64,000 bases of DNA from Athripsodes cinereus (lineage: Eukaryota; Arthropoda; Insecta; Trichoptera; Leptoceridae): positions 17,041,614 to 17,105,613 of the forward strand of contig OX388321.1 of assembly GCA_947579605.1 (NCBI GenBank). Direction: 5' to 3'. Shown one piece after another: positions 41,561-54,830 of this stretch. Each line of letters begins with the position of its first letter. Position 1 is the first letter of the stretch. The notes beneath the pieces were generated by a model. It saw nothing but the letters and a program-made list of their open reading frames with translations, was not told the DNA's origin and made no database searches. The translations under genes and the position numbers were made by a program.

Positions 41561-44394
41561 TATCAATTTTTGTAGAGATAATGATAAGATTATTCATCAA
41601 TGTAGTAAAACTGATTTCATCGATTACAACTTATTTCACAATATTTTGTATTATGAAACGCATCCATCTGACAACCAGAGGCCGTAGACAAACCGTACTT
41701 AGCAAACGACTACTGGCGAACTTTTCGACAATCTACCTACATGTACCATATAATTATGCGTGATTGTTACGGTTATAGTCGAAATTTCTTTTGTAGTCGA
41801 TCGCCAAATGCATGTTTGTCTAGGGGGGCAGATCATAATGTTTATGATGCTGTTACTGTGGTTACAAGAAATATTAAAAGACAGGCTTGAAGGATATGAG
41901 ATTTCTTCCAGCCATCCCGGAAATATACCACAAAAAAGTATCTTGTAGATTCTGAAGAAGGAATTTCATTCCGATTTCACAGTGTGAACAACTTTTGGGT
42001 CACACACAGTGGATATAATATTACAGCATAAGTAAGATATCAAACTAAATGCAAACTGTTATTGCATAATCTCCCAAATAAGGGCATGTCTGCAAAATAA
42101 GTTTCATATAGACCCTTATTTGGACTCCTTTATTATCTAAAATTTACTTCACAGGGTGAAGTTAGCTTTTATTTTTTCCTTATTGTAATTTTTCAACTAT
42201 TCATTCTAAATATTACTAGTTTATTTCTTTGTTTGTTTTCTGTGCATATTTATTTATGTAGTGTTTATTATAATTTTGTTAACAGTTGTAATATTTTTAA
42301 AATAAATTGTAAAATTGTTTAGTCTTTATTTGTCGTTCTTTATTTTACATAAATATTTTTATTTTTTTTTGTCATTTTTATAGTCTCCTATTTTTTCTAC
42401 TTGTTATAAATAATATTTGAATTCCCTGAATAATAATACTTGAAATATCATAAGTTTTACTGATTGGATGTTTTTCAAACCAATAAATTACATTATGAAT
42501 CACTTTCTCTATCAAAACATTTTTCAACTAAGGACAATATCAGGCTATTACCTCTACCGAGGAGCAATCTTTTAATTTCAAATTTATACAAGTGATGGTG
42601 CTTCTCTTGCACATTTTTTTTTTGTCTGGCTACATTACTTATACTTGCAGTACGTTAATAAGAAATTATAAAAATATGTTTTTCCACTGCTTTCCTTTTT
42701 GAATGTTATTTCTCTTTTCTTTTAAAAATACATCTTCAAGTTTGTACAATCTTTATAATTTTAAAAATTATACTTTTCTGTGGCGTGTCCGATACATGGA
42801 TTGATTTCAAATCTCAAATATTTAGATTTAATGGAGTGTTCATGTTTTCCGAATGTTTCATTTAATATTTTTTATGTAGGTACCACTCATAGCTAATCTT
42901 TGAATTCTTTCTTAGGCCATTCAAATGTTTTAGATATATTTCAGTATTGAAATTGCATTTTACCGTAACACCAAGATATATTCAACTATAGTCTTTACAC
43001 TTTAGTATCTGCCTTACAATTTTTAAGATTTTCATCGTGTTCTCTAAAAAATTAACATATATAAGTTCCTTTTATCTAGTACCCATTACTAGAAACCATA
43101 TTTATACAAGTTAGAAATTTCGTATATAGTAAAATAATATGGATCAAGTTATAGTTTTAAATTATCCGTTCCATATATAAAATTATACCAGCAACATCAC
43201 TCGTCACACTATGTCGCCAGTGTTATAATATTGATCATTTCATCAACTATGAATATTTTTAAGCGCTGGTTATGTTCAACTGATAAATATAAGTGAGAAC
43301 TGTTAATTTTAATAGATATAATAATTATTAATAGTGATGGCAATGGTTGAATTATTTTGCACTTAGTAGAGTTATGTGCATTGTACTGTAATTTTATTGA
43401 CACAACAATCAAATACTGTATATTACGTTATTATTGTTTACTTGCAATACTAGTTAACTGATGGCAGCCCCTAAAAATTGTGATTAGTTCAATGTTTTAA
43501 AACTTGTTCCGCAAACCATAACCAATTCCAATTTTGATACTTCTTTAACACCATTGACATTTAAAATCATAAATGAAATCAAATTGAATTTAACATCATG
43601 TACATTATATGTGGGTATAAAATTTATGTCATTTATAGGGAAATGCTCCACTATATAAATATTTAGTAGTGGCTTTTAGCTAGTATTGTTGTGTACAGTA
43701 TTTGGTATATTTTTAGGGCCAGTATTCATTAAGATTTTGTAATCTGAGTTACAAATGCATTGCCTTTATATATGTCGTCATCACCATGATTAATAATAAA
43801 ATAAATATGTAAACATTTATGTAACTTAATACAGAAAATTTGATGAAATAGTTTACTCGGTTATTATTAGTAAAAAATACATTATTATTATTAATATTGT
43901 TATAGTAATTTTATGATTAATTGAAGTAATATAGAATATTGTATATATTTTTATTAAATACAATAAAAGAAATTATACAACATTAATGGTTTTTTGTCCA
44001 CATCTGTATCTTATCTGTGTAGTCAGGAATTTAAACATTTGGTAAAACATTGTCATAGTATTGTAGTTCTCGTTTTGCCCTTTATTCTTCTTTAGCCACA
44101 TTGAAAATTCATTATATTTTGTGATATGTCAAATTTTTGACAAGGCTTATTTGACACAATCATGAAGGTAATTTTGTTTACAAAGAAAAACTTTAAAGGG
44201 CTATAAATACTACAATTTTGTTCCAATGTTTGGAATTATTTGATTGTTGTGTATTCCTTCAGAGCAATCAAAATAAATACATACTATTTTCAGAAATGGA
44301 GATTTACTGTGTTGGTAACACCAGTTTGATTGGTTAAATAAAAAACATTTGAATTATTTCTCATTTATTACATTTTATGGCATTAAAATTATTA
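41561..44394. other. Intergenic, nothing recognised
   Basis: 2.8 kb of AT-rich sequence without a convincing gene. Short open frames show no family motifs and no plausible splice structure. Confidence 0.35.
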
Positions 44395-44395
44395 T

Positions 44396-44530
44396 GTTAA
44401 CATGAGGTAGCCAATAACCTGATGGTAGAATCTCGAAATTTCAATCGAGAAACCCGGGTTCAATTCCACCCACTGACGACCTTCTCAACACAAACATATT
44501 GCTTAATGTGAGGTGTTTTTGGGTTAATTA
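44396..44530 (+). repeat. Second tRNA-derived SINE family
   Basis: GGTAGCCAATAACCTGATGG resembles an A box region and GGGTTCAATTCC a B box, 40-50 bases apart. The 3' part (GCTTAATGTGAGGTGTTTTT, GGGTTAATTACACACCC) differs from the other SINE family except for the closing GGGTT...ACCC stem. Confidence 0.55.
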
Positions 44531-44539
44531 CACACCCAA

Positions 44540-44680
44540 ATTTATTTATTTTATTCCTCACTGTACATTGTTTACAATAATACAAATTAACATAGAAAAT
44601 ATCATTTATACAATTCAATGTACAGAGGGCGAGTTTATCGCTAAAATGCGATGTCTTCCTTCCTTGTCTATCTTCCAACT
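44540..44680 (-). mobile_element. LINE 3' tail (minus)
   Basis: Reverse complement: TTAGTTGGAAGATAGACAAG, ATTTTAGCGATAAACTCGCC, CTCTGTACATTG, and CAATGTACAGTGAGGAATAA with an AATAAATAAAT end. Inserted directly against the SINE at 44396. Confidence 0.6.
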
Positions 44681-44816
44681 AAATATCTTAAATAATGTCA
44701 CGTTTTAATTGTAGGTGTTAGGGCACTTAATAATATTACAATGAAATATTGTCATTTGTTTTTGATTTGTTTATTACAAGTAGCAGTGAACGCTCTATCT
44801 TGTTGAGATTCATTCG

Positions 44817-47800
44817 TTACGAAGGAATAACGTTTGATATTATCTTCATTATCGTCTTCTTGTCCAATTGACATCTAGGATAGAGAGCCTGGCAATCCGT
44901 ATTCACATTCTTTCCAACTTCCACAGCTTGTTTTATTGATGTTCCATCTAGCATATAGTCGACCAAAGAATTGCTAAAACAATACATATTCACGTTACCA
45001 TTTACTAAACAAAATATTACAGTAAAATTCATAAACCATAGAATATTTGAGCTCGTCGGTAGCCTGGAGGTAGAGTCTTTGAGTTCGTCATAATTTGAGT
45101 TTGTCGGTAGCCTGGGGGCAGAGTCTCGGCCTTGTGAACAAGGGGTCCGTTATTTGATCCCAGGTGCCGGCAAACTCCCTTTTCACGACACAAGCTTTTA
45201 GTAGCTTACTGTGAAAGGTGTATAAGGTTGTATTTGGTTGTAAAAGAAATATAGTCATTTAAATAAATACAATAATACTAGACTAAATGTATGTGTTGTT
45301 GTGGCTACGGAACGACCTAATAGTCTTGTTTTGAGAATGACGAGAATATCTTATGAGATTTATTCATCAAACTGTTGTTCTCTCTTATTTTACACACAGT
45401 AAATAGTAAAATAATCAGTCCTGGTAATGATTAATAAATATAAGTTACTTAATTTCCTTTTGTTTTGGGGAGATTGGTACATGATATAGTTTGATGATAA
45501 TGTGTCCACAGAATTTACATGTCTATGTCATAAACATTCATTAAATAATTTTTCACAATTTAACTGCTATACAATAATACCTATCACTAGAGTTCAAAAT
45601 CAACCGTTCATCAATTATTTTTTTTTTTAAAAAAGATATATCTGGGTTTTGTTATAAACCCAAATACAACCTTATACACCTTTCACAGTAAGCTAAAAGC
45701 TTGTGTCGTGAAAGGGAATTTGCCGGCACCTGGGATCGAACCCCGGACCCCTGCTGGACCTAATTGGAACACTGCTGTTTAAAGTCGACCTATGATATCA
45801 CATCTGTACAATATTACTATTGATTCGGAGAAATAAGCTACAATTACTTTCAATTAATTACGTTTTTGAATTCTAATACTAGCATAATCACGTATTGTGT
45901 AGGCTGTGTATTTTAAGAAAAAAATTAAGGTATCAATTTTACCTGGACATTGTAGCGATGAATCTGTCAATGTCTGTTGCATTGCCAACTGAAAGATTGT
46001 CCATGGATGATTGCACAAATGAACATGTGATTCTCTGGGCACACGATGATGAGTCTACATTACTCTTTTCCAGAGTCTCTTCCACTTTAGACAGCAAGGA
46101 GGCGAAGGCATTCATTTCATCTTCTACACCTGTGAAAGTTTTGACACATTTAAATTCCAGGAACGAAATAAGTACAATTACTTCTGGTCACCCAGATTCA
46201 TCACTTGACCAGGGACCTCGTGTCCAGAAGATGTTTAGTATTATTTATAGGAGACGAAGATATACTTTCTGGTTTAGAGATTTCAACTTACTTCTTCCAT
46301 AACCTCCGCCATATGAATATGAGAAGGCGTTGATAAGTTTAGGCAAAATGAGGATAGCTCCGAGTCCTATTAGAGAGCCAAGAAGGACTCCCCCAAGGTC
46401 TATTTTTACGGGACCGTAAAGTCCTGGAGTGCCGCCACCTGCTGGGTAGGTCCCCTGAAAATTTTTGATATAAAAATTATTTTTAGTTATATTTTATGAC
46501 GAGAGCAATTGAATTTCACACATGACAAGATTCCTATCTAATACCAGTTGGATTCCTATAATTGTTTGCTCACGATTTTGCCAATACATAACATTTATAG
46601 GGGTGTTGTCATACCATTAATACTTGCTCCCTATTTCACACCTACGCGACACAGATCTGTAATCGCAAGATCATTTCATGACAGAAATGTATGATTTATT
46701 GAGATAAGTAGATACGAGTGTTCCTATGGACACTATTTAATCTGGTTCATAGTTAACATTTTTATTATCGTATATTTTATATACTAACCTAGCTCTATTT
46801 CTTTCTATTAGGTAGGTACTACACAATATTTGAGACATATTTGTATGTCTCAAATATTACAAACGGCTGCAACTTTATATTGGTGTGAAGATACGTCTTC
46901 AGATATTATTTTTTTTACCCATGTTAATCCACGGAAAGAGAATATAGTATAGGTATTATACCTTCTTCTTGAATAGACACCTCATTACAGACAATTATGC
47001 GTAAATTAGAGTAAAAGTAATTTATGCATATCGCACGAAGACAATATTTAGCTTACCTGCACTCCTGTTCCACCATATGTAGAAATCCCGAATCTCTGCG
47101 TCCTTTGTTCAGAGGATGACAGGGAATTTCCATCGCTGGCTGGATCCTGGATGTTAGATTGTCTTTCTGATGCTTCAGCCATCTGGTCTAAGCTTCTGTA
47201 GAAGCCAGGGTTAGGTTGAAAGCCTCTCCTTCGAATCAAAACATCACGATTTTTTTATTAATTTTCGATACTTTTGCAAGGATTATTTTTAATTGATTTA
47301 TAAGCTATTATCTCTATTATTTCATTACTGGATACTTCAGTTGTGGGAGATTAAAAAAATAGTAAGCTCATTCTGTTTTTTTATTTAATCAATAAATTAG
47401 GCGTGACTAATTCAACAGAATCGATTTAATAACTGACCTAAGGATTTCCTGAATAAAATTTAAATAAAGTAGGTATATGTAACGTGATTAGATGGAAGAA
47501 ATCACTTCATAGTGATAATCTCATCACTGTATATTTTATCGTCCTAGTATTTTAAATTTAGTAATGTTTTGTTAACAATGTTATATTAAGATGTACAATA
47601 GGAATAAAAATAAATTAAAACGTAAAAAAGTACACATTGCAGGTAGATCAAATATAATAAAAGTAAATGTAATGTAATGGTAGATCGATAGGATTACTCA
47701 TTATTGAATTTTTGTTCTATATGTATAGCTGAAATTTTACGAATTTTACCTCTATTTTATAATACGATTCCAGAAAACTTAGATACAGGAACATATGGGG

Positions 47801-47951
47801 AACCAATTATATTCTAAAAACTCCACGAAAAAAGAAATGATGGCGATAAATATTAATTTACTCACTCAGCATATCCTTGACTCATCGTTCCACCAACGGA
47901 ACAGAAAACCAAAATCACTACCAACAAATTATTAATTTTCAACCCTTGCAT
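44817..47951 (-). CDS. Secreted/membrane cysteine protein, DM4/12-like C-terminus
   Basis: A 254-residue protein from five minus-strand exons: 47866-47951, 47057-47228, 46292-46454, 45943-46129 and 44817-44973 (GT/AG; cumulative phases 2, 0, 1, 2). The exon 2 acceptor has a poor pyrimidine tract and is the least certain border. An N-terminal hydrophobic stretch (LLVVILVFCSVGG) looks like a signal peptide; a second, DLGGVLLGSLIGLGAILILP (105-124), looks like a membrane segment. The C-terminal domain has CAQRITC (170-176) and DCQALYPRC (229-237), the arrangement of insect DM4/12-type domains whose function is unknown. A divergently oriented gene at 55536 shows the same CxQRxxC motif and closing intron phases, so the two are probable paralogues. 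Confidence 0.8.
45040..45245 (+). repeat. tRNA-derived SINE with duplicated head, in intron 4
   Basis: GAGCTCGTCGGTAGCCTGGA then GAGTTTGTCGGTAGCCTGGG: two A-box heads in tandem, then TCTCGGCC, a weakened B box (TTATTTGATCCC) and the full body ending GTATAAGGTTGTATTTGG. It lies in intron 4 of the cysteine protein gene. Confidence 0.7.
45615..45755 (-). repeat. tRNA-derived SINE (minus), in intron 4
   Basis: Reverse complement contains GGGGTTCGATCCCAGGTGCC (a B box), CGGCAAATTCCC, the hairpin body and the GGGTTTATAAC...ACCC end. The head with the A box is missing. Confidence 0.65.
47485..47625 (+). repeat. Short retroelement tail in intron 1
   Basis: GATTAGATGGAAGAAATCAC, TAGTGATAATCTCATCACTG, TCGTCCTAGTATTTTAAATT, TTGTTAACAATG; same family as 14250-14395. 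Confidence 0.6.
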
Positions 47952-49214
47952 TTTAAACAAAATTAATAAATTATAACAATGCATAAAACACCAACAAAAA
48001 AAATCTCTATGTTACAACTTTCAAACATAAGACAAGCTATCTCAACAAACAACTAAATGTTTTAAATTTGTCAACAATGTTTTATACATTTCGCTCGTTC
48101 TACATTTTAAACATATACAATGAATGATTTTCATACAAGATAATATAATAATTTCGATGGTGTAATGTGTAATGTGTGGTATAATTTTATGAGGTAACAA
48201 TTCCTTTTAACTTTTCCTCCTAGCATTGTTTATAATGATATTTTGTCTATAACCATCTTCCGCCTGTTGCTTGCTATTCATAATATTATTATTATGATTG
48301 TTATAATATTTTACATTGTTTGATAAAACTCAAATAATTATTATTGTTACCCACTGTTATCGAATATTATTTCATAACAGCACGTAAGTATGTGTTGTAA
48401 TCATATGATTTTACTATCAGAATTATAGTTTATAACATCTTCACTGTATATATATTGTAATACATATTATAATTATGTGGTAGATACAATGGGTAGACAT
48501 AACATAATATTATGGTATTATATTATTATTATTCTTGTAGTTGTGTGACATCTCTGTTTTCCGAAGCGTAACCATGTAGAGTTAAATTTGTCACCACGCT
48601 GCATTAAATTCATTATTGTTACGCGGCCGTCTTTCCAGATTTTTAAAAATAAATTTACTGTATTTTTTTTTGTTGAGGTGGTCTAGAACTCTAGAGTCTA
48701 GACTCTAGACATAATAGGAACGAATCAGTGGCGAAGAAAGTAGATATATTATGTATAGATTGTATAAGTAGGTACATGTGTGGGCACTTATTTGATAAAA
48801 CATTTATTTCTTATTTTTTGATCTATTGTTTGTTATATGTAGGTATTATAAAATAATATTACCTCTCACACCTAGGAACTTTATAATAATAATTTATTGA
48901 ACATAATAGTCAATACAGATACAACAACATGTATCTACAGACTATTTGATTAAAATTATTATCAAAACACATCCCCTTTTTAGAAACAAGTCGCGTGTAA
49001 AGAAGTTTAAATGCGGTTATGATGCATGAAGAGAAAAAACTCGTTCTAAATTACTAAAAAAACAAATTTATGAATCATGTCCCGTAGGGTTCCCGGTAAC
49101 GAATAGATCTCTCACTTTTTAATCTGTGAATCTTCGATGGTCATGTGAAAAACAGATATTCGTTTGGCATCAGGTTTAAGTACATTTAATAACTTTAATT
49201 CGGTGATGAAGTTC
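47952..49214. other. Upstream flank of the cysteine protein gene
   Basis: No gene recognised. Contains overlapping CTAGA-type palindromes (TCTAGAACTCTAGAGTCTAG near 48680-48710). Confidence 0.3.
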
Positions 49215-49640
49215 GGCATCCATTCTGTACGTCTTGCTTTTTTATTAGCAGGTAAATGACGATCTGTATGTTTATTATATACAGTTGATCTGCTGGCTAC
49301 CCCTACTAGGTAGAAGATGCTGTGATGATATATATTATTATCTATTAGTTGGTAGCCCTATTGTGTTTGCCCAAAATAGATGTACCATTTTATTGTGCCA
49401 TGGGTGTAATATACTTAATGTAATTTATTAATTCTACTATGCCCTTGGAGTGCTTTGGCACATAAACATCAAAACATTATTTTCTTTTAAAGTTTTTGAA
49501 AGCCCTGGAAAAGGAGATTTACCCACCCTGAATGTCTGTATATTTTGTAGTACGTAGATAACTATCTGCATGTTATAATATTCTATTATAGTTCGTCACT
49601 AGCTAGCCCATTCATGAAGGTATTGTGATAGTAAAAAGGG
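49215..49640 (+). repeat. Two double-hairpin repeat copies
   Basis: Copy one at about 49215-49340 has CTGTATG-TTTATTAT-ATACAG, a T:A swap on both sides of the stem relative to TGCAT...ATGCA elsewhere, so pairing is kept. Copy two at about 49525-49640 (CCCTGAATGTCTG ... CTAGCCCATTCATGAAGG) is weak. Confidence 0.55.
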
Positions 49641-49654
49641 AATCATTTTATTTA

Positions 49655-49790
49655 ATTATTTATTCATTTCTTACTGCATATTGACTATAAACAGTTTCAC
49701 AGAGAAATGCATTCAAGTTAAATAAAATAAATATATAGAGAGCTAGTTTATTGCGATGGTGCTACCTCTTCCAACTATTGAACTAATCAT
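49655..49790 (-). mobile_element. LINE 3' tail (minus)
   Basis: Reverse complement: AGTTGGAAGAGGTAGCACC, ATCGCAATAAACTAGCTCTC, GTTTATAGTCAATATGCAG, AATAAATAATT end. Confidence 0.55.
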
Positions 49791-49984
49791 TTTAATCTTT
49801 TTGCTTTACTTTATAATTGTGTGGTAGCGGAGAGCTTACATATTTATTACACGCAGTCCGTCAATTTTGTTATAACCAATTTTATTAAAATATTGCCCAC
49901 CAAACTGCTATTTTTCTTCATCAAACCCATTCCCAGTCACAATATAAATCGTGAAAAAGTGGTGTTGTCGAATTCTTTCTTCTT

Positions 49985-50130
49985 TTAAATTATAATCCAT
50001 TGGATTGGTCTTCGACAAGTTTGGTTCTTCTTCTTCACTCGATGTCTCCTACCAATCTTTTCAATTCAACGTATGCAGATGTCCTCCACCACTTGATCCA
50101 TATCCTTGTCGGTCTGTATAATTCCGGACT
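49985..50130 (-). mobile_element. LINE C-terminal end (minus)
   Basis: Reverse complement aligns by eye with the LINE end at 24890-25040: GACATCGAGTGAAGAAGAAG, AACCAAACTTGTCGAAGACC, AATCCAATGGATTATAA. Degenerate. Confidence 0.6.
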
Positions 50131-50166
50131 TCGGCAAAATAAAACATGTGGCACGCGTCATCGCTG

Positions 50167-50595
50167 AATGGGCCACTTGCAGATTTTTTTTTATTGCATA
50201 AAATTGTAAATTAGTATGAAAGAAACACGACCACAATTTATTTTAATTTTTCTTGCACTATTTTCTTAGATATTAGCTTTTAAAAATTGGATTTTCTCGG
50301 AGTGATCAAAAACGATATGGCGGCGCTGTGACGTCACGGAATCCCATGAGTGTATGAGATTATAATCTGTAGTGCGAAATTTACTATGATTCACGGGATT
50401 CCGTGACGTCATCAGCTGTCAAAATCCATTTAGAGTGTTTTGCCAAACGTCAAAAATTTTGGGTTTTATTTTTGGAAATTCTCCATAATTTAGATATTTA
50501 AATTTTTTTAACTGATATACTTGTGTTTTCCAACCTCAAATTTACTTAATTCGATCATTTTTATTAAAATCCCCCACGACTGCAAGTGGCCCATT
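50167..50595. mobile_element. Miniature inverted-repeat transposon with TGACGTCA core
   Basis: Perfect 16-bp terminal inverted repeats AATGGGCCACTTGCAG (50167-50182) and its complement (50580-50595). Near the centre, TGTGACGTCACGGAATCCC and its complement GGGATTCCGTGACGTCA form a second inverted pair, each containing the TGACGTCA palindrome. No coding capacity; target duplication not resolved. Confidence 0.75.
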
Positions 50596-51285
50596 GTAGA
50601 TGTTTATTGACTTACACGTGAGGTTTTACGAACACCTGCCTTTAACAAGACACTCGAAGTTTTTTCACTTTTACTACGTTTTCAAAATCCTTTTATATAT
50701 TAGTTGATTTATTACATAATTTATTCGTTGTGATTTTTTTGGCAAGATATATTAATCCTTTGTTTATTGTGTATTATATTTTTTTATACGCAGCACGCCT
50801 CGATACAGGACAACCTAATGAGGCTGCTAAAACTTAATTGTAGGCATATTGGTAATAAATTGTCTCAATATTTGTGCATTGTTATTGATTGATTGAATAA
50901 AGTATTGATTGTTGTATTCCTTTTGTATTTGTTTACTTCCCTCGGTTAGAGGGACATCGAAAGATTGATGTCATTAGTTCCACGCGTGATGGTTTGGTAA
51001 TTTTGGCCGGCCAACCCTTCAGGCTGCCCACACATAAACCACCTTTCGTATGTACTAATTTGCTAATGTAGACATTAAAGTTGGATATATGGAAGTCCAG
51101 TCCACCTTCAGGCTACCCACTATGGCGCTTCCGGTGTAGATAATGTTTGCTTAGTGTAGAATTCCGGACAATGAAAGTCCCTAAACTTCTGTGCTATCCG
51201 GGTGGTCGGTGGATCTCCTTCAACGTTGTGCAAACTCCAGATCGCTCTTCTATCTTTATTGCTCTTCCTGCCTACTTAAGAGTTT
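50596..51285. other. Repeat debris, unassigned
   Basis: 50618-50665 is the upstream module of a double-hairpin repeat (minus: AAGTGTCTTGTTAAAGGCAG by order). 50935-51250 is more GC-balanced than its surroundings, with CTTCAGGCTGCCCAC and CTTCAGGCTACCCAC about 90 bases apart; it looks transposon-derived but is not assigned. Confidence 0.3.
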
Positions 51286-51375
51286 TAAAAAGTGTAACAC
51301 AACTGGAGCAGCCAGCGCACTAACCTCATGTTTTAAGCATGCGAGTTGTCCTCTCCGTACCAATATAAAAAATTA
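51286..51375 (-). repeat. Double-hairpin repeat copy (minus)
   Basis: Reverse complement: GGTACGGAGAGGACAACTCG, CATGCTTAAAACATGAGG, GCTGGCTGCTCCAGTTGTG; diverged. Confidence 0.55.
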
Positions 51376-52379
51376 ACCAGAATGGGCATACTTCTTCAAT
51401 AAATTGAAAATGTCAAATATCTTATTGGATCATTTCTAATGTTTTCTGCCTTTTCTGCCTTTTACATGGCACTCAAAACTTACAAAAAAAGTAGGAGACT
51501 TATTCTTTTCCGGATACTCCTCGAAACAGATTTCTATTTTATATTATAGATAACTACCTTATTTCAAATGTTGCCCTATTATAGATAAATTTTCATTTCC
51601 ATGAAGCAATGAAAATGCAAGTGCTCTGTTAACAATACGTAAGTGTATGGTAGATATCGTCCAATCTTATTTCCTATAGGTAATAATGCTACACAAAATA
51701 GCACCAAATCGTTTAGTAATAATAGCACAACAACTATTTTGTAATTTAACCATTATATTACAATATTTTACTGTTTGCATTATGCTGTCTAAGATAATTT
51801 TTTTGTCTCTATTAGAATGTTTAGTTCGTAATAATGTTAGCAACAATAATTGTTTATGTCCGTACGGAACTCGATCAAACTCACAGATATGATTGTATTA
51901 AATCAGGATGTTAAAGACACAAGTTTATTGTTGTATGAATATACATAAAACTCTATTTATTTTTTTTATAAAAAATGTAAATATCTTATTTATTAAATAG
52001 TCTAAGGTTAGCGGTGCTGCGAAAAGCATTTACGAGATTATTTTCGCGAAAAACAGTAACTTATTGATTATTTTTTAATTCAAATAATTTTTATAAAAAA
52101 AATTAAGAGTTAATTATGTAAATATTCAGGCAATATAGATACTCGTAGCATTAGATAATATATATAAATATCAATATGATTCTAACATAGTAGGTATATT
52201 AATTAAACGTGTCTTCTATTTCACGTAAATAAAGGATTTTCTTTTCTATTCTTTTATTCACATTATGGAGCAACGGGTTTTTAAAATATTTTTTAAATAA
52301 AAAAAGTAATTAAATGTAATGTAGGATTTAGGTCAAGTGAATAACAAAATATTGTTTCGTTTGTGAATAATAGCTGTAG
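51376..52379. other. Intergenic, nothing recognised
   Basis: AT-rich, no signature. Confidence 0.3.
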
Positions 52380-52990
52380 TATGATGGGATGAAAATGCAA
52401 AGATGATATTGAGAAAATTATGATAGTGCTGGTGTTTGAAAGAGAGAACGGAAGAACGATTTGTAAAATTAAGGTTGGCAATGAATGTTTGGAACAAGCG
52501 AGTGAATGTGTTTTTTTTTTTTGTATGGATGTGAAATTTAGACGTTGTTCAATAAAGGCAGAAATAGAATAAATGCTGTGTGCAAATGCGATCGCTGAGA
52601 AGAATGGTTGGTAATATTTTACGTGATAGAGTGACGAATAAGGATACTTTTAAAAAAAAAATACTAGGAGAGTGAGTGGATACAAGAATAGTGTTATGAA
52701 TAGAATGCGTTAAAATGGTTTGAACACATGAAGCTAATGGATGATGAAAATATGACGAATAATGTAGGTATATTATTTTATTGAAAAAAAGAGGTGTAAG
52801 AAAGTGCGGACGTCCGATAATTACGTGACTTGATCATGAGAATCAAATTTTCAAGGATTGTCACCTGTTGAGTAAAAAAATCGACGTGCAAGTGTGGTAA
52901 ATTGCATAAATAAGGAGGAAGCGAAAAAAGTATGTTAATAACTAAAACGAAGTACCAGTCTCTCTGCCTACCCCACATGGGAAACATATG
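52380..52990 (+). mobile_element. Decayed LINE reverse-transcriptase C-terminus
   Basis: Across several frameshifts the plus strand gives words such as RMVGNILRDRVTNKD, WFEHMKLMDDENMT and KCGRPI, matching the post-RT region of insect endonuclease-RT LINEs (usual order: chain of RxLRR, LGxxR, xRGRPR). Poly-A and poly-T interruptions and stops show it is long dead. Confidence 0.5.
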
Positions 52991-53704
52991 AGGGTTTTGC
53001 AGATAGTAGTATAGAATTCTATTTCACACTATGGATAGAGCACAGAGCCATTTGCCAAAAGTCATGTCTCTTTATACAATCTGTACAATGTTAGAAATAT
53101 CATAAGTAGGTATAGTTAATGTATTTAAGACGAATTTCATAAAATAAATTATCAGTTTGAAAAACTAATTTAAAAAGTAATAGATTAAATAAATTTAGTA
53201 GATTCATATGAATGAAGGTAACTAACATACAAGTCAAATTATAATCACATACAAGTGTATTGCATCATCTGGAAGGAAAATGTATTTAACCATTACTTTA
53301 CAACTAAATACGTGAGTTATGAAAGGTGGTGCAATTTCCTATTGCCGCTACCATGTCGACATAAAATTGTAAAAGACAATAAGATTCCTTCAACATAATT
53401 TACATAATGCATGTAAATTACTTTGGGAATCTCACTGTACATCAAAATAAATAAATTACTTAACACTTAAGTATTTTTAAATATACGTTTCATGAACATT
53501 CAAATTAATTTTCAAATCAGTCTTTAAAATCATACGGATGTAAAAACATGTGCTGTGCTTATTATAAGTAAAATGTGTGTTTTTAAGATTTTTCTTTCTT
53601 TTTTATCAATTGTGTATAACACGTGGCTAACACTTTTATTCACTCGTATTATAACTATAATATAATATAACTATAATATAAAATATTAATTTAATATAGT
53701 ATCG
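52991..53704. other. Intergenic, nothing recognised
   Basis: AT-rich, no signature. Confidence 0.3.
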
Positions 53705-53925
53705 TCCTCATCGCCCTCAACGCTCCTCTCGGGAGCACAGGGCAGAAACCAGCCTACTCCATTCAGAGCGACTCTGCGCCAATTGCGTCACCTCTTCTCA
53801 CGACATTCCCAGCGCTCTGATGTCGTTATAGGAACGGTTCATTGTGAAAGAGGGACGCCCGGGCTGTCGAAATCCTTGCGGACGGAAGAACAGTGCTCTT
53901 TTTGGCCAACTATCATTGGCATAAT
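53705..53925 (-). mobile_element. LINE C-terminal fragment (minus)
   Basis: Minus strand reads RPGRPSFTMNRSYNDIRALG, then a stop within the frame, EEVTQLAQSRSEWSRLVSAL and CSREER. Better preserved relative of the fragment at 8573-8790. Locally GC-rich. Confidence 0.65.
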
Positions 53926-54594
53926 ATAATATGTGTATATTTGTATAATATATACCTGTGAATAAAGCTTTTGTATTTCGCGAATACTATTTTACGCTTT
54001 ATATACCTATGTGATATTTTTTCTTTGTTTGTGATGCACTCAGATTCAAAAGAGAATTTTCCCTAAATATTTTAATCAAAATTCAGTCAAAACATCATAT
54101 AAATTATTTTAGGGATAGAATAATAATAGCTGAAAATAATTTATACCAAACGATGACTATGAAATCTTTTACGGTATCTTTATTATTTCTGAAACAGTTA
54201 AATTATTTAAATGTTTTATGAAAATGTTCAGTCAAATTTTACTGACAACGTTGGAAGCCAAAACTTGCAGAAAAAAACTGTATCTAAAAATCCTTGAGGA
54301 CCTAATACATATCAACATCAAAACAAAACCGTAAAGAATACTATGAAGAATGTTTGATTCTTTATATTATCTCCTCGCGTGGAATCCAAAAATCAATTAT
54401 TTACTTCGTTACAGAAATAAATAATGATGAAAGACACTTGGATGTCTTGGAACATATTGAATGATACTCATCTGACGAAAGCAATCCGTCAACTGTTTCA
54501 GAAAAAAGTTGATAACTGTCCTATCTAGCGTCTTTGAGATGTTTGAAGGCTTTCACGAAGACAAACCATACATTACCATTACCTACCCAGTACC
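53926..54594. other. Intergenic, nothing recognised
   Basis: AT-rich, no signature. Confidence 0.3.
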
Positions 54595-54830
54595 TACCGC
54601 TACCATACCATCACAGCAAATGGGGTAGCCAGCAGATTAGCTACATGTAATAAACATACAAGCCATGAAAAAATAATTTTATTCAGGATGGGTAGGAAAA
54701 TTTACCGCTGAATTTAAAATGTAAAATGTCTTTATTTTTTTAACACCTGCCAAAAGGCAAAAACACTTGTCCTGTAAAAACAGGACACTCAAAAACTTAC
54801 GGAATATAGTGGTACACCAATTTTTTGCCG
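54595..54830 (-). repeat. Double-hairpin repeat, near full length (minus)
   Basis: Reverse complement runs upstream module first (GTAAGTTTTTGAGTGTCCTG, TTTTGCCTTTTGGCAGGTG, TACCCATCCTGAATAAAA), then GGCTTGTATG-TTTATTA-CATGTAGC and GGCTACCCCATTTGCTGTGA. Confidence 0.6.

Noticed and set aside
48680..48712. CTAGA palindromes as a regulatory site
   Set aside because: Short overlapping palindromic words are expected by microsatellite-like slippage; no context supports a function.
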